Source: Klebsormidium nitens (lineage: Eukaryota > Streptophyta > Klebsormidiophyceae > Klebsormidiales > Klebsormidiaceae). From it: 64,000 nt of DNA. Both the position numbers and the translations under genes were made by a program. This document shows, one piece after another, positions 12,181 through 27,582 of the stretch. The notes below the pieces were generated by a model. It searched no databases and had not been told where the DNA came from. It worked only from the letters and a program-made list of their open reading frames with translations. The stretch spans positions 124,001-188,000 of the forward strand of contig DF236987.1 in assembly GCA_000708835.1 (NCBI GenBank), given 5' to 3'. The stretch's first letter is position 1; the number at the start of each line of letters is the position of its first letter.

Positions 12181-13812
12181 TCTTCCAGAGTCTGAAGATC
12201 AGCCCGCAATTGCTTGTGAGTGGTGATTAGGGCGTAACAACAGCTCAAATTGATGAACTCAGGAGTGCTATCTTCTGATGTGACTTACAGAGCTGACAAA
12301 AAGGTCCACTTCGGAGATGAGAAGGACCGAGCTGGAACGGCGAGCTGCAGCTGTCAGCTGCCAGCATGTCTAGCAAAGCTGGCACAGCATTGCAAGTTGC
12401 AATCAGCCGGGCGTGAGAATTTTGCAGCGCTGGGATGCCCTGACACACGGGAATCAACCGGAATGCAGTCTGGCCAGTCCAAGGACAGCCCTGAATGCAG
12501 CAGGCCGCCGCTGACAGTGAGAGAGGAGTTCACTCTTGAAAGAGTTGAGTTCAGTGTTCCAACTTCCGACGCGGCCGAAAGGAATCTCGGCCGGCGCTAC
12601 GTCACGAGTCGTCATAAAGAGGCAGATGGAATCATTGCATTGGTCATCGATGGCAGAATCTTCAGGGAATATCCCCTGGCAACACAAGGAACTGTGATGT
12701 CGCCATTAAACGACATAAACCGGGTGGAGTTCACCGCCCTCTCCTTCTACCAGCTGTGAACCTTGTAAAGAGCCCGGGGACGGCCGTTCTCCCGAGCCCC
12801 CTCCTTGTTGCCAGTTGGCCTTTGAACAACTTCAAGGCACGTGGCGCGCGTCCATCCTATGATTGGCCGCCTGAAGCCTGAATTCCCGGTAAGTTCCCTA
12901 GCACGACTCTGACTCTGAGTCTTGCTGGCCCGAGCGGGGCATCCGGGCAGTAGGTCCTATTGCAGTGAGGACTCGGGAGTGACATTTGAGGTCCCTGTGC
13001 AAGTGATGGCAACTCACACATACGGTTCTGAGTTGGCCCGGGCTTGGCCAACGACCGGAAGTGGCTACATTAGCATTCACTATACCTAAGGCTGCCAGTG
13101 GGCCGAACGGTCTCTGCCTATAACTACTCCACCTCCATTCACTGGGGCACAGTGATACAAAGATTGGCGCGCATACCTACCCACGAGTACGTAAGAGCGA
13201 TCATACCTACAGCTATGCATTGCATGCGGTTCATGGCATGACCGTCCCCTGGTGCAGCCTCCAACTAGAGTCTTTTGCTATTCAATCATTACCCCTGACA
13301 ATTGGGTGACGCCCCTGACAACTCAAGTCAACTTCCCCCCGACATCTCAACGTCAAGCCCCGGATGGCGGCAGGCTGAGGCGTCCGACTTATCATTCTCT
13401 AGCTTGCAGAACTTTGTTCGGCTATGAGGAACGAAATGCGCACACTGAAATTCACTCAAATATGGAACAACTGGAACCCATATTGTCAATCAAAAGTAAA
13501 GCGAGCCCTTCATCCTGCATGCGCTGTTGTATCGTCGATTTCGGGAATGGACTGATTTTGGGCAATCAAAGAAGTACTGCTGATGTAGGCTGATCGGCGC
13601 CTTCGAGCTACCCAAAACTTTCGAAGCGGTACTCATTGTTGGACAAATTGCGCTGCAAATTGCACTGATAACCAATCCGTGTTAATCGACTCAGCGGGTC
13701 CTGTTTATCCTGTGGACTTCCAACTTGACCGATCGACAAATCCGTGGATGCGATTCCCCGGGCTTCAAAACGCTTTCTAAACCAACTCTTACTTGTATTG
13801 CCAACTATAATT
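12181..13812. other. Intergenic region between P450 3' end and phytase-like 5' end
   Basis: This must contain the promoter of the phytase-like gene and the P450 3' UTR. On the plus strand an ORF from the ATG at 12253 to 12759 (168 codons) is open and divergent from the phytase-like start. It has no domain I recognise and could be chance or a lineage-specific gene. No TATA box is convincing. Confidence 0.4.
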
Positions 13813-16800
13813 TTAACGGGGCGTAAACCGGGCTTTCAGCGGCGTGCGCAATGAGACTTGCAGGCCCCAGTTTCGCTCCTCCATGTCGATGTCTTTTCCG
13901 TCGATCAGCTCAAAGTCGAAGGCTGACAAGGACAAATGGACCCGTATTAGCAAAGAATTTCTGCGAGGCTGCCAATACCCTTCAGGAAACTTTGTCCTGG
14001 TTATCTTCAAGTTTTGCTGATTCAACGGAATAAATGTTTGAAGAGCGGCTGAGAGTGGTTGGGCGTTTCGCTTTGAATTTCCCTGAGAAAGGTGTTTGGG
14101 GAACGGTCAATCTTCGTTAGTCTACAAGCGCCACCTTCGAGGTGGGATGGCTTCGGGATATCTGCGGTTCTATTCAAACCAAAAATGCATTTGTTTGCAA
14201 CCGTCTGCATTGAATCTAAACGAAACAATTGTAACTGACGAGTCGCACCGTGAGCCCACACCTCGTGTCCGAAACCTGTCCAGGAAAACAACGAGCCCAA
14301 GATTCAAAAGCAGGCAGATCAGGAACATCGTCAAGTTCTGCTGTTCAAACCCTCCGACTCGTGCATGAAACATGATTTAAGATTTCGAAATCAACTTCGA
14401 AGAAAGCGAAAGCGGATGCCCGGTGGCTCACCTTGAACGATCCGGGCCACCGCCAGATGTACGACGGCTAGGCCTTGAACGATGCCAGGACACCCCCTCC
14501 GACCTGCGGATTGGGGTCTGATCAATCAGCGGGCCCGCGCATGATAAGGCTACGTTTTTTGCTATATCTGGTGAAAATCCTTGGAGCAGGGGCTGAGGGG
14601 TTCGGTTAGCCTGGAGGTTCACCCGGGGGCTTGGTTTCAAGTGCTTCTGTGCTGCCGCATTTCGGAAAGCCTCGGGTTCGACGGGAGAGCAGCGACCAGT
14701 GACGAGGTTGCGAGCGGGTGTGGTGCACAGACTTTCTATTACTTTGGGGTTTTGAAGCATCTGAGGCCGGATTGTCGTCAGTCGTCTAGCTCATAAATCA
14801 TTCAAAAATGCCAGGGCCCGCTTATGGAGCGACCTTCGAAGTCGCTAGGTGACGATGAGAGTGTTCACCGCAAATGCGCAGGCTAAATTGCACCCGGCAG
14901 CGACGCTCCTATGGGGAAGTTTGACAACGCTTCTCGTTTGGCATTTTTGCATGACAGTGAATTAGTATAAACAGGCCAGACGCCACATCGAGCAGCTAGG
15001 GTGACTGGAATAGACGGTGTGAACGCTCTCATCCGTGTCGGAACCACCACCAGAGATCGATCTTCAGGACCGTCGAACCTTTCCACGACCTTCAGAATCG
15101 ATATGCAGAACCTTATACCGCCAACTAACCGTGTGAATATGCTCACCGCGCCAAAGCACAGCACCCGAAGATTATTCCACTTTTCTTTCACAATCAACTC
15201 TAACCTAGATAAGAAATTGGATTAAACAAAGCGTGTGAATGCGCTCACCTGCGCCAAAAGGTAGCACCCGGAGGTCCTTTCCAGTGATGTCGACGTCCTC
15301 TGCGAGAAAGCGGTCGGGGAGAAACTCATCCGCCCGGGAGAAGACAGAGGGATCCCGCGACAAGCCCCGCGTGTGCACCATCACCTGCGGATATGAGGTT
15401 GGAGGGTTTAGGGAGGGTTTAGGGAGGGTTTTCCCTGACCAAAAGTAAATGAGGAGGGTTGCGCACATCAGCGAGAAGAGGGAGTGGCCTTGCCCCGCGT
15501 GTACACCACTGAGCACCTGCGTATTTGAGGTCGGTAGATTTTCAGGGTTTAAGGGCTTTGAGGAAGTGTGTTTTTGACAAAGTGAATGAGAGGGGCTGCG
15601 CCGAATCGCAAGAAGACGGAGTGGCCTCGCCCCGCGTGTACGCCAGCACCTGCAAGATTGAGGAGACAGAAGCGGTTTAAAAGTGCCATCTAGGGTCTAC
15701 CCTCGACCTTTTTGCCATGAATTGAAGGTTTGATATCATTTTGAGTGGCAGGGGGATGGTTTCGCGACCCCTGCTGGACAGCGGGAATGTGCAACCAATT
15801 GCCTGGTCCGACCAAAAAAAAAAAGCTTTCGAACATTGGGCGACGAAGTCAGCACCCCGCGTGCCATTGACATCACTGTTGAGGAAAGCACCTCCTAGAT
15901 GGAGATCCAAACATGCAAAACTATCAATATCACCTTGCTTTCAACATCTAAAAAGAGCGGCGAAACCAGACTAGCGGCGCAACGCATGCGGTCGGCTGTT
16001 CGACGGTGCAATTGCAAAGTAGGAGCGCTGCGGAATGCGAAGTGACATTGAGATTTAGAATCGAAGGCATGAGCTCCTTTTTGGAGCGCATCTTGACATC
16101 GACCTGACTTGAAAGAATAAGATCCTGTCAATACTGAACACTGAAGGAGTCCACGCATTGAAGACAGACCGCATAATAATGATTAGGTAACATCCGCATG
16201 GCAAGTCCTCGTAGCGGGAAAACTAACCAACACCGACGCTGTGCCTCACCTGCGTTTTGGCGGGAATCCGATACCCCTGGACCGTCGTCTCGACTTCATT
16301 CAGATGCGGTCCGGGGAAGGGACCGACGCCCCGGTATCGAAAATGCTCCTTGATGACTGCACGGAACAGAGGGATGACGTCAATCGGAGCCAGGGAGACC
16401 AAAGATGACGTCAGCGCGAGGTTGACAAGTTGAGAAGGGACACTGTGTCCAAAGTTGGGGAGTGTTGTCGACCGCCAGGGACGACGTGGCCCAAGCACAA
16501 GTATTTGCAACAACCGCCTTGGCACCGGCTTTCCAACACTCGATGCCTGGCTCCTCATTTCGAAATGTTTAGATCGTGCTGAGAGTGGCATTACAAATAT
16601 CGGACATGGACCTTCACGAAAGTTGTGCCCCAACTATGCAATAGCTTGAATCTTACGGGCCTTCCCCCTCCAACACCAGAATGTTATGTACCACTGTACC
16701 GTGTTAGTGAAGTCAACGTGTGGTGTCAAGTTCAAATGCTCGAAGAAAGAAGCGCGACATATGCGACTGACACCAGAACTTTTGCTCAGCCCCTGTCCGG

Positions 16801-19800
16801 TTGCACAATGAACCTGGTGTCAAACCTTCCTGGGGGACGGCCCCGCTTTCCACTTCTCCCTGCCGCAACATAGGACTCTGTTAACACCAAGCGATTCGGT
16901 GAAACTCCATCCAAGCTACGTCAAACAACCTGTGTCAAGCCCACCTGCTCGGAGATACGGCAGATCCTAAAAGTCCTCCTCTTGCATTGGCCTCTCCCAA
17001 TCAATGATCCACACCGCACAGTTCACCAAGGCCTAGATTAGGCTAGTTCCAAACACCTGGCGTCAAACTCACCTGCTCGGAGATATGGCAAATTCTCGAT
17101 GTCCCCTTCTTGCACCGGTCTCTCCCGACCAATTACACTGTCCAGCTCCGCTTGCAACCGTTTCCGGATTTCCGGCCGTCGGGTCAGCTCGGCTAGCGTC
17201 CACTCGATGGAGACGCCGCTCGTGTCCACCGCTGCAGATCGCGCCACGTGTCAGATGCTTGATTTACGGATGATGGTATTCGACTTCTTTCTTTGATTCG
17301 TTTGCAGTGCTGCAGTTTGCCGCCAAGTGTCAGATGCTTAATCTCAAGGATGACGTTCCCTGACTTTTCCTTTGATGCAGAAGTGCGTTTTGAGTTTTTC
17401 CCCAAACGCATCTGCGCTCATATCTACGGCGGCACACGAGAACAGCAAATCTATGCACTCAAATGGCGGGATTCAGCTCTCAGCTATTTCAAACTCAGAA
17501 AAAACTTATCCAACCTTGGCTGGCTTTGAGTTCAACTTATACCCGTTCAGTTTCACCAGTCCGAATTCCAGTCAACGACACTGGCAACAAGCATAAGAAG
17601 CATACGGGGGATGTTGTAAATTGCGATAGGTCAAGGCGCATATTGCACGATGTAGTGAAGCCCACGTCCGGATCCGACTTTGATTCAGTCCTTCGGCACC
17701 GCTGGATTCTCCAAGCGTCCAAAATCTTGGAGGAATCTGATCAAAGCTGCAGCAATTTCCAACCCGAAAATCACTATCTTCCCCGCATGACAGCCCCACA
17801 TTCCATTTTGGGCGTTCTTCACAAGTGCGCTTTCATGAATTGGGTCATGACGAGATAGCCCGGAACCCACCCGCGTTCAGCAGATCGAGAAGCATGTAGA
17901 TCAGGTTCTTGAGCGTCAGGTCCTCCGTTTCGGGTATCGTCAGCAGTACGTCAACCATATCCCGCGCCACGAAGCTGGCCCCCGCCTTCTCCTTGGCGGC
18001 GCGGTGCTCCTCAATCAGAAGCTCCAGCTCCCTGCCACGTGTCAAAATAAGACTGTTCGGAACAGGGTTTGTTACAAAAGCTCGCCAAAGATGCGTCGGT
18101 CGATATGTCACTTCGCGTTCATTCAATGGTAAATAAGAAGTGAAGCTTCAGTCGAAGTGGGCTGTGAAGACATCTCAACACGACGACACAAGCGTGGCGC
18201 TCTGAGCGCAAACCAGCGCGCTGTAGAATCTACCCAAGTTTTCGAAGAGAATTGCTTGGAAAAACACCTCGACGTCAGACTTGCATCGGAGCATGCAAAA
18301 TAGACGCCTTTCTTTTTGCACCGCGACTCCAGCTCCCTTCGACCTGGCCAGAACCATTCCGTTGGTTGACACACAGCGTTCCGCCGGTCTTGCAGCACTT
18401 CAAAGCGTGCAGATTCCGAACCATACCATCGCCTTGGTGGTTGAAAAGAAGAAGGCGAGAATACCGTGTGCAAGTTGATCGACATAGCCCGCTTCCGTTG
18501 CAGATTTCGAATTCAGCAGGTTTCAGTGAGTCAGGCCTTCTGCCTTGAAGAATTCAACTCTGTTGAATCCTGCATGTTGATCCAGGTGGATGGAAGAGCA
18601 GCCTGAGCCAGAACAAAGAACGCCAGTCGACAGATCCCTACCTATCTTCATTCGATATTTAAAATCTCCACGGGGACGGCATTCTTATGAGCCCAGCTCC
18701 GTTACGCCCTTGATTACGTTTTTAGAATTCCGGGGAAGATCCTTTTTAACGACCGTCCCAAGCTTGGCAAGCCCTCTTCTCACCTGTCCCTAAACGCTGT
18801 CGTCTTCCTGACGTCACGGTTCACGACCGGCGCAAGCGCGGGCAGCACGGTTCCCCAATCAAAGTCGCCCATCTGGCGGAAGCTCTCCTGAATGCTCGCG
18901 TAGAGCGCCTCGCGCCTCTCGTTAAAGCCCGGCTCCGTGGGGGCGGGAAAACGGATGCCGAACAGTGGGAGCATCATGGTGTTGAGATTGGTCCTGTAGG
19001 TGACGTCACAAGGTGATCTCAAGAGAATGACATGATCGAGTGCGGATTTGGTGACCAAACAAGGACTGTGGGAATAGATTGACGTCGGCTCGGTGGGGGC
19101 AGGGACAGCGAAACCCAAGCAACGAAGCAGCGTCGTATTGAGATTGGTCCTGCGCAAGATTGAGATTTCTTCAGCATAGATTCAAAAAGAGCCTTCTGCC
19201 CGTCTTTAAAACGCGGCTCGTTAGGGGGCAGGAAACCGGATGCCGAAAAAGTGGGAGCTTCCTGGAGTTCAGAGTGGGTCCTGCGCCCCAGACATCAAAA
19301 AGGCCACGAGAGTGGCGCTATGACGGTCAAAGCTGGGAAGCTTGAGAGCTGGAACAGAGGCCGCAATCAACGTGTTTCGCACAAACCGAAGCTGACAATT
19401 GTTAGCAATGATATTAGCAGGAGCCGCCCGCCTCTTTGTGAAGTCCGGCTCGTTGGGGGCGGAAATAAAGCTTCCCCAGAGTGGAGCATCATGATGTTTA
19501 CATTGATCCTGCGCAGTGAATTTCAAAAAAAGCCTGCCGCCGCATTAGAGAGTCCGTCTCGTTGGGGGCGGGAAAGCAGGTGCCGCACAGTGGCTGCATC
19601 ATTCATGTTCAGGCTTGAATGTGCAGAAGGAACGCTGGCGTCAGACGTGACGTTCGAGGCAGTTATTGCCGCGCTTTGCAGGCCACCTCGATAGGGCCTG
19701 GGAAGCGGATGCCAGATAGCGTACGTGCCAGGGTCTTTGAATATGTGTTGCGCAAAAAGGTGGGTGATGTCAGGAAGCAAACTCCTTGGGAAGTACCGGG

Positions 19801-22800
19801 CATACACGTCCATCTTCGTCCTTCATGAAGACTCATGCGGATACGCTGCAATTAACGGGACAGCCCAGCGGAACTTCCGCAACTTATCTACGCCACAGAA
19901 TTGCATCTGGGAAGGCACCAGCAGTCCTGAGCCGACCATCATATTGCAAGTCGCATTTTTTGAAGTCCAAACTTCGGTCCGCATGAGACATCTCAGAGCA
20001 TTTCAAGCAAGAGAATATTTGACAATGCTCTGCTTCGTGATTGTCGTTGGTAGCAGCCTTACCTGATGATGTGTTCGCGCGGCTCCACAATGCCCCCCTC
20101 CCGCTTGCACTCTTCCTTCAGATGGCCGATGAGGGTGTTAAGTTCTTCATCACGAACTGAGGCGTTGGTCTTGACAGCCTTGTTGGAGAGTAGATGGAGG
20201 ACCGACAGCTTACGAGCCCTGCATTCGGTTGGAAGAACACTTTCTCCCTCAATCGTTTGATGAACGTGCTCTGAGGGTGTTCGAAGATTTAGCAAACACT
20301 TGAAATAAAGTTATCTTTGAACCTCTTGCGACCAACTCAGTGCCGCTAACAAAATGGAACCAGGGCAGTTTCCAGAGTTCTCCCGCAAACTCTCGTTCTG
20401 TGACTCAAGCAGACTCGTTTTCCGTGTACCAATCTGGTGGCTGCTTCTCAAACGTGAAAATGTATTGGGCAAAAAGGCAAAATTGCTGCCAGTAGTTTGA
20501 CAGGTTGGACCTACGAGCAAACAAAACGCTGCTTGAAAATCGAAGTCGACTTCTAGAAGCTGATGTTCTGATTTCGTAGGTTCATTGGGAGCTTAAGCGG
20601 AGCACAAGCCATCAGAAGGGGTCTCGATATGAGAGGTGGGAGTTTTCTGAAGTTGGAAGCAGTGGAAGCACCAGCTCAGCCTTGAAAACGGACAATATGA
20701 TTTCAAAGTTCGGACGCAACTGTTTCCCATGCCCAAACGACGCCTCCATGCCGAACGTCCAGATTTTCTCTTCTTTAACTAGTCAAACACTGATGGTACC
20801 GACTTGAAACACAATCCTCGCATTTTAAGTTACAAACCCCCAACAACACATGACGAACGTGTAAAACTGTTGCGAGATAAGCTCAGTGGCAATTGGAAGA
20901 GCAAGCATCCACGCAGAAGATGGGGGGCACCGGGACAAGTGATGGAAGGAGTAGCTTTCAATGAAAGGGACGTGTGGGGATCACTCACTGGCGCCAGTAT
21001 TCCCCGTAGCTTGACATGAAGATGCTCTTCGGCCCCAAAGTGAGGGCGACACGCTCAGGCATCAGGGGCCTCGATGCAAACTCTTTATCCTAGGAAAGGG
21101 AAACAGCGGGAGGAGAAATGAGGACCTGAAAAGTTCAAAGTAGCTTGACGATCAAGGGGTCAAAGGCTTGGAAGGAGGTCGCAGTAATCAGGAGTAATTG
21201 GCCTTTTCCGTGTGACATGCATCGTTTGCTAGATTCCCATGGAGGACATTAAAGTGAACTCAAGTTATCCTCCGGACTTGGTTGAGTTTCAAACATGGGC
21301 ACTGCCAAATAAACTTTTCTTCCAAACGTATCAACCGCCTAGTTGTACCCATGGCACAGGGAGTGCAAAGCACCTAGCGCTGGCCCTACCAACCTTCGCG
21401 CGCAGGAATAGCATAAGAAAATAGCGCGTAACATTTCCTCTGGTGTCCCGGTTATGCATTGCGAATCAGGCCAGATCAATTTATCGTTTCCAACTTTAGA
21501 AACCCTTCTCTGCGTTGGCCAGTGCTTGACTCTGAAACTTGCTCATTCTAGAGAGGAGAATCTGAGGAGATGATATGCTTTGAATGACATACGCTGATGC
21601 TGAGGAAGTCTTGGACAACCCCCTCCTGTCCCTTAAAGAATGGGTTGCGAAGGTTTCAGGCTTCTTGTATGTGTTGAAAACCACCTTGAGAGAGAAAACT
21701 GTTGTGGTTCTGAGGCGTACCTTCGTAACCAGGACCTCCTTGACCGCTTCATACGAGCTGACGTACACAAACAGCTGATCTCCCATCCAGAAGCTGAACA
21801 TGCCGCCATATGCCTTGGCCTGTTTGCATGGAGAATTGCGCCAAGTCAGGTAGGAACATAAGGGTGCCGTCACCAGCTCAGAGGGGAAAATGCATGACCT
21901 TAGGACACAGTTCCTTTGAAAAGGAGGGCGACCGTTTGTGGAATACTTTCGGGTTTTAAATCCAGCTTCACGAGTCCTTCAACCACGGGCATTGAGATTC
22001 CTTCAACAAACTTTTCTGATCCAACATTGGCACTCCATCACGGAGGGTGGAACTTTCTTTAGTCATCGCTACAATTGTCTTTGTGCTCTAATGAAAGAGA
22101 CGCTACCCACCCTTTTACGTCATTGCGCATACCGGTTGTTTTTGAGAGTGCCTAAATAGCTCCAACTGAATCCTATATCCATGGTTTGCAGGAGGGCCAG
22201 TGCCTCTATTCAAATTGCGCGCAAAGTATAGTCTGCATCCGTGGGGGAAGATAAATCCAGAGAGAGCCTCAGAGCATTAATCTTTACATTGGTGAGGATA
22301 AGCTCAGACCATATGTGGAAAGCCTGCCGGGGACAGCTTGGGTAGTAAGGGGGTTTGTGGTGAGCACGGGTGCAGAGCAGAGTGCAATGTTGAGTTTCAA
22401 ACTCTTTTAAGTTTGCTTCATTCTAATTACAACATGTGCCTGTTGTATCGGTTCTAGAGAGTATATCCCAGTCTGCGAATCTCTGTTAGAAGGCCCCACC
22501 ACTCCTGCCATAACGGGCGGGGCTGGGGCCAAGGAACTGGGGGGAAGTGAGAATGAAAAAAAAGAAGGAGCTTAGCGCTGTTTGATACTTTCCCCAACAA
22601 GGGACTGTTGTGAAAAGGTGGATGGCAAAAGGTGGATAGAAAGGAGCCAAGGCTAAGGTGACGGGGGCTGTATCACAGACAAAGAGCAGTTGGATGCCAC
22701 AGGTGGCAGAGGAGGAAAGAGACACGCCAACATCTCTAGCTCACCTTTTGAAGGCACCACTCATCAAAGCGCTTGGGGCTCGAAAGAATTTCCCCCAGGT

Positions 22801-22969
22801 TGCCCAAGACTGGCAGTGGAGCAGGGCCGGGGGGAATGCCCCGGGCTCTCAGCACCTTAACATATTGGTGCACGATAGTCCACAAGATTGGGGTCAGAAA
22901 GACAACCACCAAGGAGATCAGAAATGCATTGACTGGATTGGTTTTCAAGCCCTCAGTAAAAGTGTCCAT
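13813..22969 (-). CDS. Cytochrome P450 (A-type, clan 71-like), 11 exons
   Basis: Exons: 22745-22969, 21721-21819, 20989-21089, 20063-20218, 18784-18993, 17871-18031, 17073-17231, 16250-16356, 15249-15384, 14432-14503, 13813-13922. They join in frame to 511 aa. Order of landmarks: membrane anchor (NAFLISLVVVFLTPILW), proline hinge PPGPAPLPVLGN, C-helix WRQAR (W-x3-R), I-helix NAAVDTSG in place of the usual AGTDT, K-helix E374-H-F-R377 (ExxR), FLPDRFL (the PERF position), and heme loop PFGAGRRGCPG with Cys456 as thiolate ligand. It is an ER-anchored haem monooxygenase needing P450 reductase. The stretch EDVDITGKDLRVLPFGAG resembles CYP98/CYP78-type enzymes, but I cannot name the family or substrate. 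The reading frame is open upstream to 23095 without an ATG, preceded by an AG; I chose the ATG just before the anchor. Confidence 0.9.
14985..15190 (-). repeat. Exon echoes of the 3' end of P450 exon 9
   Basis: Two decayed copies of the exon 9 end plus donor (15235-15290): one at about 15005-15060 (GGTGTGAACGCTCTCAT) and one at about 15128-15180 (GTGTGAATATGCTCACC followed by GCACCCG). Both are downstream of the real donor in the intron. The second keeps the donor context in outline. Confidence 0.6.
15440..15665 (-). repeat. Exon echoes of the 5' end of P450 exon 9
   Basis: Two copies of the acceptor-plus-exon-start segment (15350-15400) at about 15470-15535 and 15590-15662. Each keeps CCCCGCGTGTACRCC followed by GCACCTGC, the complement of an acceptor GCAGGTGC. 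Both are upstream of the real acceptor on the gene strand and no longer encode the motif. Confidence 0.65.
16925..17010 (-). repeat. Exon echo of the 3' end of P450 exon 7
   Basis: A copy of 17060-17145 shifted by about 130 bp. It shares CACCTGCTCGGAGATA, GGCA.AT.CT and TCTCCC.A.CAAT, including the donor region. It lies downstream of the functional donor. Confidence 0.7.
19081..19765 (-). repeat. Array of five decayed copies of the 5' half of P450 exon 5
   Basis: Functional exon 5 begins RTNLNTMMLPLFGIRFPAPT. Copies of its acceptor and first ~80 bases lie upstream on the gene strand at about 19081-19157, 19206-19289, 19440-19516, 19551-19617 and 19676-19754, a mean spacing of about 150 bp. 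The nearest still reads RTNLNTTLLRCLGFAVPAPT; the others keep the PAPNEP or PPNEP core. Several retain a GCAG acceptor. None retains the exon's 3' half or donor. Confidence 0.85.
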
Positions 22970-23945
22970 GCTGACTTTCGCCACTCCCAGCTTGATCAGG
23001 ATTCTGAGAGCGTAGGCTGGTGTATCTCCTGAAGCTTCCTCAGCTAGCTTCTTACAGAAGTCACTGGCTTCAAGCACGAACGGAGGGGCAACCACCTAAA
23101 AAGATCATGCAATGCCGCCACATTGAGCATAGCTGGTCGGCCCAACACAAGCAGGCCCGTTGGTTGCTCAGAAGCTTGGACCGATAGGAGGGAATGTCTT
23201 ATTACAGATGCACATGCCACAGAAGCACCTGAGGCAACAATTTAGGTGCTGCTTTTCAGAAGAAACAGCTTTCCAAAGTTGCACACCAGAAGCACCAGTG
23301 TTCCGTATCATGCAGATTGCAAAGCACCAGCTTGAGCAGGTGTCCAGATTTTATCCCCCTACTGGCATGTGCCAATGCCAACGCCATGCGGCGGCGGCCA
23401 GCAATGCTGGACCGCCAAGTTCATGCATGGCCTCAGCAGAATGAAACGCAACGTTACGCAAGGTCTCAAGCCTTGGCTGGTCGCCGCATCCAGACTGCGA
23501 AGTATTCACATTAAGGACCGATCCCTATACCTTACAACATTTAAAATAATAGTTTGCGGAAGTGTGAACTGGTTCGTGTGGCCCGTGGAAGCCGCGCCAC
23601 AGCCGGCGCGGCTCCAGCTCAACAGGGTTTGCAGGGCTTTACAAGGTACTTTCGAGCAACCGTTTCCGGTCACAGCCCTTCCTTCCGTCATTATCTTCCA
23701 ACGGAATACCCGAGCGCCGGAGCACTTGACGGCCCGCTATGAGTCACGTTGCAAGGTACGCTTATAGGGTTTCCCGCCAAGGAACAATGCCAGGAATTGA
23801 ATGCAAAACGTTTAGATGTTCCTTGTCTGTTTCCTGGGGTCATCACTACGTTGACAGGCATTCTCGTCCTCTTTCCAGGCTGACGTTGGCGGGCAGCCAC
23901 AGCCGCAGGGGCGCATAGGCCAGGAGGTTCAAGGGGGCCGCAAAG
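22970..23945. other. Shared upstream region of P450 (-) and RPS9 (+)
   Basis: These 976 bases lie between divergent start codons. They contain the telo-box/E2F-like pair listed separately. The P450 frame is open up to 23095, so part may be P450 5' UTR or an upstream exon. No further gene is seen. Confidence 0.6.
23765..23777 (+). promoter_or_regulatory. Telo-box overlapping an E2F-type site upstream of RPS9
   Basis: TAGGGTTT (23765-23772, complement of the plant telo-box AAACCCTA) overlaps TTTCCCGC (23770-23777, canonical E2F consensus), about 170 bp before the RPS9 ATG. Telo-boxes are known in promoters of plant ribosomal-protein genes. Whether they act here is inference. Confidence 0.45.
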
Positions 23946-27582
<3,637 letters not shown>

